This document shows positions 12,101 through 23,200 of a DNA stretch of 64,000 nt, piece after piece (the stretch's first letter is position 1; each line of letters begins with the position of its first letter). Where the stretch lies: NCBI RefSeq assembly GCF_011397635.1, contig NC_064759.1, positions 13,660,428 to 13,724,427 of the forward strand. The letters run 5' to 3'. Source of the stretch: Epinephelus fuscoguttatus (taxonomy: Eukaryota; Chordata; Actinopteri; Perciformes; Serranidae). The notes beneath the pieces are model-generated. The model saw nothing but the letters and a program-made list of their open reading frames with translations. It searched no databases and had not been told where the DNA came from. A program made the translations under genes and the position numbers.

Positions 12101-13761
12101 ATTACCAGATGACGCTCCATTATTGTAATATTAGTCCAAGTATTTACATAATACTGTACACTCACATTTATGTTTCCCTACACGCATTACATGTGCTTTA
12201 AAAGAAACAGTTCCCAGGGAAAACTGTATGTTTACCATGCATGAGGTTCATTACAGTGCATGAATCATATTATGTAGGTCACCTTTTCTTGTAGCCTCCT
12301 TTGGAAAACATGGAAATATGATTAGCATACTAACAGAAAACACAAGACACAACAAAGACAGACCCTTCACATCCTGAGACACATGGCACAGTCAAACCTA
12401 CCATTGATATTAATTAATTAGGCTTTGACAACTATACTTTTGTCTGTTTTATGGATAATCTGAGTATTTGTCAAAAGGTGCAGCTTCAAAAGAATTTTAA
12501 ATCTAGCTTTGTTGTTTTTCCTGTGTGATATGTTGCCAGAGTGACTTCCATTCATGCATATCTCTTTGCATTACTGTATGTTTGATTGAGTTTGTTCTTA
12601 CTGTTGGTAATGTAAAGTTACCTATTGTAGCATGTCTTGTAGGGTAACCATGCCTATCTGAACGAAAAGATAACTTTTTCAATAGTCAGTTATATAATAA
12701 GTCAGTTAACTCACAGTCATGTAGACATCTCAGTCTCAATAAATATGCACTAATGCCTCCTCATGCTTGTTGACAAGGACCAACACTAAAGATATTTCCG
12801 GTATATTTTAATTTTATTTTGGGCAGTGTTGTAAGTGCACAATAGCGCGTAAGTAAGTTATTTTTCTAAAGTCTAGTTTTTTTAATTTTATTTTTGTTTA
12901 CAATTTTTTTTCACAGCTAGTTTTAGTTTTAGTTAAAGGGGCGCTATGCGAAATTCAGATTGTGTGAGATCCCTGAACACGGTTCTCAACATGGAGGTAG
13001 CTGATGGTAGCTAGCAGCTAACAGTGCTGAACAACAGCAACAATGCTAACAGAGCTAACGGTGTTAACCAGAGGTGAACTGGAGGGTGGGCGCTACACCT
13101 CTGTGATGTCACCGTCCCCACATCATCAACAACTAAGGAATGCACGCAATGCAAAGGGATGGCGATGAGCTTGCCAGTGAGATACACACATGCACTAATA
13201 TGCATGCATTGGGACTGGGTTATCACAACAAACGCACAGAAACTCAGATTACAACACATACACACAGATGTGGTGTGACTTCATTCTCTGCTCAGGACGC
13301 CATTACACCATCATATTGTTACATAGCAAATAGTGGATTGCTGCTATATTAATGCTCTGAATGTCACATACAGAACTTTTTAACTATAATAACTTTGGTT
13401 CAAACTAAATGCCAAGATGGCAGTATAAAAAAAATTCTAACAAATCACCTCTTTACACAGTAAGTTCCTGTGGGAGGGGTCTCAGAGAGTGGGTGTGTCC
13501 GCCAGCCAGGAGACGAAGCTGGACTATTCTGCCTTCATCAGAACAGACGGCTCAGTAGTGCTCATCGTACTCAACAGGTACGTATGTGAAAAAAGTTTTT
13601 ATGTGCAAATGACAGGAAATTAAAGGAAAAATAACAATGTGTTTGTGTTTTGTAGGTCACCATCAGTGATTCAGTTTGAAGTCGGGGATCCTGCTGTGGG
13701 CTACATCTCCTCCACTGCCCCAGCTCATTCCTTGCTCACACTCGCTTGGAACACACGCTGA
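3196..13761 (+). CDS. gba1: lysosomal acid beta-glucosidase (glucocerebrosidase), complete, 11 coding exons
   Basis: Coding exons: 3196-3268, 3357-3548, 4248-4394, 6481-6614, 6696-6868, 6961-7050, 7135-7282, 10418-10642, 11095-11258, 13461-13577, 13656-13761 (TGA). All phases join, giving about 522 residues against 536 in human GBA. The enzyme hydrolyses glucosylceramide in the lysosome (glycoside hydrolase family 30). Visible features are a hydrophobic signal peptide (about residues 1-24), the Cys-rich mature N-terminus (CECNSTHC), [10 protein letters not shown], and the acid/base Glu in TGNEPSAG. The nucleophile Glu is in FGTEACSG, and [10 protein letters not shown] and FVDSPVIVD are also present. 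The ATG at 3196 was chosen because it opens the signal peptide just after an acceptor at 3190. The exon 6/7 acceptor is placed at 7134 because it preserves the FQALGFTPE motif. Introns hold a Tc1 inverted pair, a LINE fragment and MITEs. No frameshift or missing key residue is seen. Confidence 0.95.
3654..4080 (+). mobile_element. AC-rich repeat patch followed by LINE reverse-transcriptase C-terminal fragment
   Basis: Bases 3654-3770 repeat the AC-rich units seen at 1385-2455. From about 3790 a decayed frame reads [20 protein letters not shown], then KDPSHPG and SLLRLGGR-like pieces to about 4075. These resemble the conserved tail of a non-LTR retrotransposon reverse transcriptase. Frameshifts and stops break it. 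It lies in the intron between the second and third gba1 coding exons. Confidence 0.6.
5655..6400. mobile_element. two Tc1/mariner fragments in inverted orientation (gba1 intron)
   Basis: CCGATCAGCCACAACATTA near 5662 matches the familiar end of a fish Tc1-like element. About 5735-5985 on the + strand encodes broken Tc1 transposase text ([28 protein letters not shown]). About 6125-6385 carries the same stretch in reverse complement, for example GATCTGGGGAATATGGAGGC and AACCCCAAGGTTTCCCAGCA. The two arms therefore form an inverted repeat of roughly 250 bp with a spacer of about 140 bp. No intact transposase remains. Confidence 0.75.
7283..10417 (+). other. long gba1 intron with a possible retroposed insert
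   Basis: This 3.1-kb intron separates the exon ending HWAKV from the exon starting VLTDVHAG. It holds A-runs (7622-7641) and a 17-bp direct repeat, ATGTGCCCAGTGTTCTA, at 8560-8576 and 8941-8957. The repeat flanks 364 bp that end in an A-rich tail, like a target-site duplication. No coding exon fits inside. Confidence 0.5.
11300..12930. other. AT-rich repeat-like part of the gba1 intron before the last two exons
   Basis: Bases 11300-11480 and 12830-12930 are T-rich with repeated TTTTAGTTT and TAGTTTTAG units of a low-complexity fish repeat type. The stretch between them has no recognisable gene or exon. Confidence 0.4.
12931..13385. mobile_element. MITE (about 455 bp) in a gba1 intron
   Basis: The left end AGTTAAAGGGGCGCTATGCG and the right end (reverse complement AGTTAAAAAGTTCTGTATGT) are imperfect terminal inverted repeats of about 30 bp. 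Both continue into an ATTCAGA-like block (AAATTCAGAT and ACATTCAGAG). There is no transposase; this is a non-autonomous DNA element lying just upstream of the penultimate coding exon. Confidence 0.6.
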
Positions 13762-13762
13762 T

Positions 13763-14760
13763 GATTAACGCTTCAGTTGGTAACTTTAATCATAATAACT
13801 TATTGTCATATTTGCTGAAATTGACCCTTCGCTAAGTCCCACCTTCTGACGCAGACTGGCCAATAATAACGTAGCATCAGGCCGGCTCAGACCAGGATCC
13901 GACAACAACACAGCTCCATTGACTGTAATGCAGTCGTTTCAGATTTCCTTCATGTTCAGGCTGGTTTTGTGGATTTGGAGCTAAATGTTGTGCCTGGGGC
14001 ACGTCGTGTATTAATGATACTCGTTACCTGGAGAGGTTGGAAAAAGATATACGTTTCTTCCCTGTTCCAAAACCAAAATCAAACCCTGAAAAGTGTAGGG
14101 TTAGCTAGCTAGCTACTGAAGATATAGCCTACTGAATGTATACACATGCTGCTTTTGCTTTTTAATGATTATAACAGCGAAAAAAGACCGACCCTGCTGT
14201 ACAGGAACCAGTGAAGTGATGACACACAGCTGGTTCAATATCAGCAAAGTTTCCCTTTATATTCATTGTCTTATGTGGCGATCAGCAGTGATGTGGTGGT
14301 TCACTTTTACACTGTGATCTGTAGCCTATAGTTCGGCTTTAGCTTCTAACTATCTTTGTCTTTTTAACCTGTTGTTGCTGCTGAGTCAGTTTGACATCCT
14401 GGATATATCTTTCAAACACAGACTGTAGACCCCTCTGTCTGCTTCTCTCTGGAATCACTCTTTCATTTCTCCAAAGATATGATAATATTTCATCAGGGAG
14501 AGCAGTTAGTTACAGTGTGGGCTCCACGCTTAGTCTGACAGCTTGATGGACCATCACAAAGGGGCGGGGCTTAGCGAAAGGCCAATTGTCACCTCGTACA
14601 ATCAGTAGTGCATGAGACAGATAGTCTGGGATTAAAATACAAATGCCATTTGAAGCACTACAAGGAAGGTGAAAGGAACATGTACTACTGTCTGGTTGCA
14701 GTGGCAATTTCAGCAAATATGACAGTTATTTTTATAAAAGTTACTACCTACAGCTTTAAT
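13763..14760. mobile_element. MITE starting at the gba1 stop codon (3'UTR)
   Basis: Imperfect terminal inverted repeats run from about 13763 (ATTAACGCTTCAGTTGGTAA) to about 14760 (reverse complement ATTAAAGCTGTAGGTAGTAA). They share the inner block TGTCATATTTGCTGAAATTG. A second inner inverted pair (TTCGCTAAGTCCC at 13828-13840 against GGGGCTTAGCGAA near 14566-14578) marks the same palindromic family. It has no transposase. The left end is within 2 bp of the gba1 TGA at 13759-13761, so the gba1 3'UTR is largely made of this element unless it terminates almost at once. Confidence 0.65.
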
Positions 14761-15759
14761 ACAACTTCACATATATTTGTTCCACCTCCGCCGTGTCACA
14801 AATGTGTCCGTGCACATTTCAAAATGCCACAAAAACTAAGCACTTCACGTTGGAACATTCTCATTACTGAAGCGGTAATTACTTCAAGTGCTTTGTCGGT
14901 ATCGAACCACTCACATGCACGTTTTCAAATTTAACAGGTGCAAGATTTTCTTTTTGTCCACAGCTTTAGTGATTTCAGCAGTCACTTAAATTAACCTCAG
15001 TAAACAAGAATAACCTCACCTCATTTGATTTGCATTTGTATGCACCAATCATCAGGAATCATACCTAAGAGGAATGAATGTATCACCTGTGCCGAAGTGT
15101 AACTGGTGCCTTGATTACCTGCTAATACAACGCTTTAAGTGTCCTCAACATCTCGTAAGAAATAATATAATGTACAGAAATTGTAAATGCCTTGCTGTTG
15201 CTGTTTAATTTTAAATAAAGCACATATTATTTTAAAATATCCCACGTTTCAAGTATCTTTGAGTGCAGGACATAATGACATTTATAATCAATGGAAATTC
15301 AACTGTGCCAGTTTTTTTGTCAATTTATTAATACATCATAGACATTTTTTCATATATATAATATACAGTTTGATAACCTGGTATTTCACATTTGTGTCTC
15401 CATTCTCATTGTTTTTTTCCTTTGCAAACCATAAGTTGTTGGACTAAAATTATTTACATCAAGAGTGATAAAAAATGTGAAACAAAAGACGGTCATAAAC
15501 AGAGGAATAAGACGACAGAGGGATGCCATCTGTTTATAATATATACACCAGGAGGAGCATGTTTAAATCTAAAGTATTAGGTAATGGGACGAACTTTGTA
15601 GATTTTTTTATTTCATTCCCTTACTGGCATGACATTTAATTTTTATTCCCAATAGATGTAAGGAGCCCTCTTGCTTTCACTCAATGTCACAGCTTTCATT
15701 TTTCCATTTGTGGCCGTTAAACAGCGGCGACTCATCGTGATTCCTATATAAAATACTCT
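14761..15759. other. gba1-rnf115 intergenic spacer
   Basis: AT-rich sequence with no convincing exon. An AATAAA-containing TTTAAATAAAGC near 15210 could end a long gba1 3'UTR, but nothing ties it to the gene. The genes on either side are convergent. Confidence 0.4.
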
Positions 15760-15765
15760 TTTATT
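15760..15765 (-). terminator. candidate poly(A) signal of rnf115
   Basis: TTTATT on the + strand is AATAAA on the - strand, about 670 bp past the rnf115 stop. It would give a 3'UTR of ordinary vertebrate length. Confidence 0.45.
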
Positions 15766-16431
15766 GAAGTGCACCTCAGAGCGTGGATGCAATAATATGA
15801 ACACCTTCACAATGCAAACCGATAAAACATCACCAGAATAAATAACCAGAGTTCAATCAAGATCTTCCTGACAAAATCTCTCAACAGAACATAACATTTA
15901 TTGCAGGGCTGTCGGTGTTCATGTTGTTAGGTCCACACTCTGTAAATGCCAAGAGTTAAAGTAACCCCTATAGTATTCCCATGTGACGTACAGGGCTCAG
16001 TTGCAGGATTTCGCCAATTTTCCAATGGGTTAAGATGGTGTGGTATATGATATAAAGTCTGGCATTTCCCCACAATAGTGTATTCGCAGCAGTGCATTTT
16101 AAGAAAGATGGAAAAGGAGTTTGCTTGAGAGGTGGAAGTCGAGAAGACATGGGCTTGATCATCGTCATTCTAGGCTGGTTTGTTGTGAGGCAAGAAAAAA
16201 AAAGAAGATCTAGCAGACCTCGACTGACTGTTAAGACGTCTGTACGGGTATCTGTATACATGGTTGAGGAGAAAGGCATTAAAATAGAAAATAAAAATAC
16301 AAAAGAAAAATATCAGACTGAGATGATAATGACTGCAACAGAGATGAAAAGAGGAGAGCGAGAAGCCCTTCGTCTTCTCAGTGTGTTGTTGGATGTAGGC
16401 GAGGAGAACCGAGGGATGACGGGTGGGTGTC

Positions 16432-17194
16432 TCAGAAGGACCATCTCTCCTGTGTGCGGGGGTCCATGGAGAGGGTGGGGGACTCTGACGGGGGCTGGCT
16501 GCTGCTGTCTTCTCCGTTCAAACTCTTCCTACACACTGGACACGTGTCATGCTGTGTGGTCACGGAAAAGAGCATTGATAACATTAGCTTTGGGCAGTTT
16601 TAACAAGCGGATTCTTTATTTTACTCGTATATTTACAGGATGCTCAGGCTGTTATTTGTCTGGTCAGTTAAATACAAAGACGGGCCAGAAGCTACAAATG
16701 TTTTCTCAAACGCCCTGAATCTTAAACAATCTTAAAATGCCTTCTCCTGGCCTAATATTCAGTTGCATGGCGTTGTTGTGGATCCTTGATTTGCACAAAG
16801 AGCAACTCTAGCATGGATTTTAATGTAGCAGATTTGTCTGTTAAACATTCACTCTGATCTCTACTCCAGCAGTAAAACAAAGATCAAAGTATTGAAGATT
16901 GGCAATGCTGCTTACGCGAAATTCCCACCCTACCTACATTATATAACTTAAAAATAACATCAGGCTATTTTTGCCTCTTTTTAGGTGGCAGGAGTGAAAA
17001 TTAGTCATCCTCAACATTTGTTGTGTTATGGTCTCAGACTGAAAGAAAATTGGAGAATGATTAGACACAAAATTTATCCATCTCCTCAATTCTCAGAATC
17101 TATGTGGGGAGAAAAGTCAGTGTGCAATTATAGCTGAATATTGCCACGAGAGAAACAAGCTCTGTAGTAAATGTTTGAGTGAATACATCTGCAA

Positions 17195-17238
<44 letters not shown>

Positions 17239-20200
17239 CAAAGTCTCATTACAATCAGGATCAGCCATCCAGTGCTGCCAACAGCTGATAAGAGCGAGGC
17301 TATGATTCTAATCATTCCTAAAGTAGTTTGCTAGAGAGTTTAAGTGATTTAAATAATGTCTCTAGACCATGGTCCATTATAAATAAATAAAATAAGTAAA
17401 TACAGTTTTGAAAAAAACACTAAATCTCTTTTTTGGTGTTTTCTTCCTATTATGATGGTAACATTTAAAAACATGGCACGAAATATCAACTAACACGTTA
17501 CTCTATTTTAAAAACAAAAGTTTAAAAAGTATCAAAAAGTCTTCGTCAGTGTCTTCAAAAGTAACCTATAAGATCCATTTATTCTCTGCCAGCTCTTGGG
17601 TTAAAGTTTGGTTAAGTTAAGGGAACTAAAACTGGTTATATAATGTTTGTCAAAAGTTTTGGCCATGAAAAAAAAGACAAGACTGATAATAACTCACAGC
17701 TGTGCCCCATGTCGGGGAGCTAGAACCAGGAGTCTTCCCCTGCCTGGACCCTGCTAGATTTGGGTTTAGCCCTGAATGTTTGCAACGTCTGGCTCCACCA
17801 ATGGTCACATATACATCAGCAAAATTCCCCACTTCTAATATTAAATGAATACTAGAGTATGGCAACGTAAGCATGGGTAAACTAATCCTGTATTTAGCAT
17901 TTAACAATTGTAATTTAATTTAATTAATTGTAATTTCACGAAACAACCAAAATTAATGATGGATTTTTTGCACATATGTTTAAATTTCCCTTAGGTCTTA
18001 AAGGGACAGTTCACCCCAAAATCAAAAATAAATATTCTGCCTGTGCGAGTTGTCAAGTGTTGGAGATATCATCCTTAGAGATGTCTGCCTTCTCTCAAAT
18101 ATACTGGAATTAGGTGGCACTTGGCTTTCGAGTTTTGCCAATGTATTTTTTGGTGCTTTGAGCACCACAAGCAATGTCTCTTTCCAGAAATCATGACCTG
18201 GTCACTAAAGATAATCCGCAGACCTTGTTGTAAGCAGTTTCATGTAGGAACTATTTTCTCTCTATTGAACTACATCTGCCAACTGTCACTATGCAGAAGG
18301 AAGGAAGCATGCATCTACTCAGATGAGAGGCTCATGCTCCAGACACTGTGAAAACATTGATGGCATCCTTCTTGGCTGAGCTCTGATGTTAGCTAACTTA
18401 GTGGTGCTAGCAGGAGATTCACCCTTCTTTCTGCACAGTTATAGTTCAGTAGACAGACAAAAGTTCCTACATGAAACTGCTCACAACAAGGTCTGTAGAT
18501 TATCTTGAGTAAGCGGGACATGATTTCTGGAAAGAGACATTGCTGTTGAGTTTTTCAAATATATTTTTGGCACTATCTAGTTCCATTATATTAAAGAGAA
18601 AGCAGACATCTCTACGGCTGATATCACCAACACTCAGCACACAGCAAAAAAAATCTAGATTGATAAACAGCACTGCAAGTAAGAGAAAAAAAATGTGTAT
18701 TTTCTTATTTTAGGGTGAACTGTCCCTTTAATACCTGCATGAGCACTGTGAATATTTCACATACAAGTATCATATGTCATTAAATGATCTATTTTGTTAT
18801 GACTCACCATTTCCAGCCATGGTACTATACAGTCTGAATGAAAGAAGTGGTTACAGGGTAGCTGTCTGACTGGCTCTCCCACTGCGAAGTCCTCTTTGCA
18901 CACCGGACATTCCATACAGCAGTCTGCAGAGGAGAGGTGAGAGAAACGTTCAATCAGTACCTTTGTGGTTTCTGGTGATTTCTAGTGCCAATTATCAGTC
19001 GCTGGGTAATGACTTGCTGAATTTGTTAAGGGGGCGTGCAACAAATTAATAGTACCAAAACTGAGTTTGCATCAGAGAGTTCCTTAGCAGTAAAACAGTT
19101 TAACAGAACCAAGCATGGTTTACTAATTACTAAAAACAATTAGGCAAAGATAAAAGCCTGACACTGATTGTCATTCCTCCAAAGAAGTCAGCCATCAACT
19201 CAACAGCCCTGCAAAAGCTGAGCTGCAAAACTAACCAAAGTTATAGCTGAGTGATAAATAGGACAGCACACAAAGAAGAGGTAACCGAAAGGAACAAATC
19301 CACAAGAGAACTAGGAAAAACAAAAAGGGAGGAGAAAGACCGGCAAGCAGAAAGACGTCACCTCAAAGTAATTTATGGAAGACATTGTTGATACTCTCAA
19401 AGTTAATGGACATTTTGTCCCAAACAGGCAGTTTCAGTGGCTTCTCTTGGCAGGCTGCAACACATACAAACACAAGTGCCTTTTCTTGCTGTATCTGTAA
19501 GTGCTGCATGGACTTCTTAACAAATAAGCATGTATTTATAAAACAACAGATGTGTTATTATCAATTTTTCATGGTGGAGTGGAGATAGAGGATTACATAA
19601 GGACATGTCCCTGTGCATGCATATGTAGCCAGTAGTTATTAAGAACGAAGTGATTCCTTTGCATACAGACTTAACAGATTCACAAACAGCGGGTCCAACC
19701 CAAGTTGTACACTTAGATAATTGTTTAAATACAGTAATTGCTTACAGACGATCAGACTGAACGCTCCAGCCATGTCCATGAGCAATACTGCAATTTGTAC
19801 TTCAGGGACAAGACAATAGAAACATGGTGAGACAAATGGGGGAACAGGGAGTTACTGACCTGCTTGTTCCTGAGAGATATTGACAGTTGGGAGAGAAGAG
19901 ATCTTCTCTTTCTCTGCTGGAGGAGGCCCTGTGTTCTCCAACTGACCTAGTAACTACACAAACACACACATTTGTAAACTGCAGAGAAATTTAAAAAGTG
20001 ACAGGGACATTAAGTTTGAGTTAAGTTCTATTACATGGTTAGTTTGGCATTTTTCAACCTGGACTTAATTTTTAAATGTTTTTTTTTGTGTGTCTTAATA
20101 ATAGTAATTTTTGAAATTGGTCCAGTTTTAAGTGAGAAATCTGTGGGTGGCAGCTGCGAAACAGGCTGCAATTTATCAGTCAATTGGGACATGTTCACAC

Positions 20201-23200
20201 CATCAGTTTACGTCAACTGAAAGTGTTTTTGCCACTGACAGGCTCAGATTATTGTTCTAAGTGTCTGACAACATCATGGAAAGGATCCCTACAGAGACAG
20301 AGCTTTTAGTTATGGAGTAAGATGCTTTTTCTTTAACATGAAACAGTCAGTCCCAAAACTGTTATTGCCAAAGCCACCAGACTCCATTTAAATAAACAGT
20401 AATTTTAGCATGCACAGAGCCAGCGTGTTTTCACTTCTAAGCAGGTGAATGACGGATTTATTTCAACCAAACCAGAGTTGATGATTATAAGAACAGTGGA
20501 AAGACTAACCAAGTGAGTGTGAGGTTTTTTTTTATTTCTGTTGACTTTAAATGAAGTGTTATTTACGATGATAAAATGAACGTTTATTTAAATAGAGTCT
20601 GGTGGCTTTGGCGATGTTGATTTTGGGGTTATTTCTAGTTAAATAAAAGGATCAAACTCTTTAACAAAAACGTCTAACTCTGTTAGGATTTCTTCCATAA
20701 CGTTGTCAGACACTTACAATAACAATTTGAGTCTGGCAGTAGCAACTGATGGTGCAAACATGCCCTAAATGGCTACACAGCAGCCTGTCTCGATCAAGCT
20801 CAATACAAGACCAATATCAAAAATTGTTGTTCCCATTAGTCACTTAGACAAAAACATAACATAATAGAAATACAGTCCAGGTTGAAAAATACCAAACGTA
20901 CATTTCAAGTTTGGTTTACCTGTGTTATCACAGCATCTAACCCTCCCTGTCCCCAGGCGTAATCGCCCGGGTTAGAGTGCAGCATCCCTGTCCTAAAAGA
21001 GAGACGGACATCACAAGTGGATCAGAAATAGCCCTTACACTGTGACGCTTGTGCTAAAAACTGTGACACTACTGTAACATCATCTTACCATGAGAGGGGA
21101 GGTGAGCCAGGGACGCCAGAGTTGGCAAAGAGGCCTGCGAGAAACTGTTGTACTATCCTGAGACACAGAGAGAAAATATACAGCTGTTAATGTCATCGCC
21201 AAAAATTAGAACAGTTAGGATTATAATAGCATAAATAGCACTGTCATCATTTTAAGTGTAAGTATGCAAGGCGGAGAGGAGAGCCAAGAGGATGGTAAGG
21301 AAAGCCGAAGCTGAACCAGTCAGTTACTCACCCCTCCACAGCAGGCGAGCGGTCTGGTCTACTGCTGCCTCTGGAGCGGTATCTCCTCTGGCTGTGCAGG
21401 CGAGGGGGACGTCCTGGTCCCCAGTGGTCCCCAGCTCCTAGTAGACCCCCCATGGGTCCCCCTAGACCTGCTGGGACTGACCCACCAATTGGTCCCCCTC
21501 CCAAACCCCCCAGGTCACTGAGACCCCCCAAGCGCCCTCCAGGGAGCCGAGGTTCTGAGTCAGGTGTGTCACCGTCTGTTGTAAATGGCCGCTCCAGTAA
21601 CAGCAGGTGCCATAGCTACAGGGATGGTGGGATTTGACAGGGGAAGAGACAGGTGAGGGTTCAGAGAAAGAAAGTTTTAAACAAATAGTGGAGATTAAGA
21701 ATAAAAGCAAACATGTGATGGCAAAATGAAGGATAGAGGTCAACAGAAAGATGAGTGGAGAAGAGGGCGGGGATAGAAGAAGACAAAGTTAATCAAAACA
21801 TATAAAATGATAACAATCAATCCTCTTTGCCCACTTCCCCACCCTCCTCTCCCCAAAATCCCTCAGTTCATCTGGTACCTCTGCAAATTGTGTGGCTGTG
21901 TCATCTATCCCGTTAGCGCCACCCTCTAGGAGACTGAGGGAAACAGCGTGTAAGGGGACAAAAGACACATTATTAGCAACATCCACTGAACCCTATACAC
22001 ATGTTCAGGTTTAGTGCTAGCCTGGGACAGAACTGCACAGTAAGCCTATGAGCTTCTACAGTGCAACATGGAGGGCTCTTGTTTATAAGAAAACAAACCA
22101 TGCATGGACCGCGGAACGCATCTGAACAAGGGGGGGCCATAATTTCAAGTCACGCGGAGGGGGTGGGGGGGCATATGCATTGAAACAGACAATATTACTG
22201 ATGTATTAAATAACGTTGCGGAGCACTTTTTTTTATTCCGACGCCACACAGTCACATCTACAGTACACACATGAACACGAAGACATGCTTGCTCAGATTG
22301 ACCCCTCTGATCCCACTCTAACATTCACACACAACAGGCCAAGCCTATTTATACATAAACGCACAGATGAAACTATAGCAAACAACAAAGTACATCCAGT
22401 CCACAACCACAACCAAAACTCATCTTGCTGCCTTGAATCTAAATCAACATCATATTCATTATCATCACAAGTCAGCACTCATATCAGACTGATGTGCAGA
22501 GCCGCACACACACACCCACCCAAAAACAAAACAAGCGCGGCTGCGCAGTTACTGAAAAGTAACCAGAACGCTGAATTTCTGACCATTACCGCCCACACCC
22601 GCAATGTATATGTCCACTCCCGCCCGCTCCTGCAAAACTCTGAGAATTTATGCCCGCACAATAATAGAGACGCATTGATTTTGTGTCTTCTCCCATCCCG
22701 CAGGAGAAAACACGTCATTTTATGGGCTATTAATAAAGAGATTCATGGGGTTGTTTGTCTTTTGAGCACTGGTCAGGAATAGCGCTCCTATTTCGTTGTT
22801 TTTATTTAGTTTTTAATGAAATAAAGGCTGTTTCATATTCTATTCTCCTCCTCTGTATTTATTTATTTATTATTTATTAAGGCAAGCCCGGCGCCAGGAT
22901 GAAGTTACTGAGGGGGCGGTTAAAAATTACGAGGGGGCAAATCTTTATTATGCAACATAGGTTCACACAGTGAGTTATAAAGAGCGCGCAGACGTGCGTA
23001 ATAGTCGCGCGTAATGACAGCTCGTCGCTGGTGAAACACAATAAACTGCACGTCTTCTTTCATGTTTGTCTCATGACAGATGGAGAAGACAGACAGACAG
23101 ACAGACGGACAGGTGGAGCAAGCGGCAAATTGGTATGAAAGCTGGTTCAGGGCATATTCGTCCATTTATGAATAAATATGGAGTGGAAACGCTCATGCAT

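Noticed and set aside
14608-14934. 108-codon + strand frame after gba1
   Set aside because: Half of it lies in the MITE and there is no similarity to any family I know.
16092-16718. 208-codon + strand open frame
   Set aside because: It runs antisense across the last rnf115 coding exon and its 3'UTR and has no recognisable domain.
22216-22782. 188-codon + strand open frame inside the hAT element
   Set aside because: His/Thr/Asn-rich low-complexity text with no transposase motif; probably chance.
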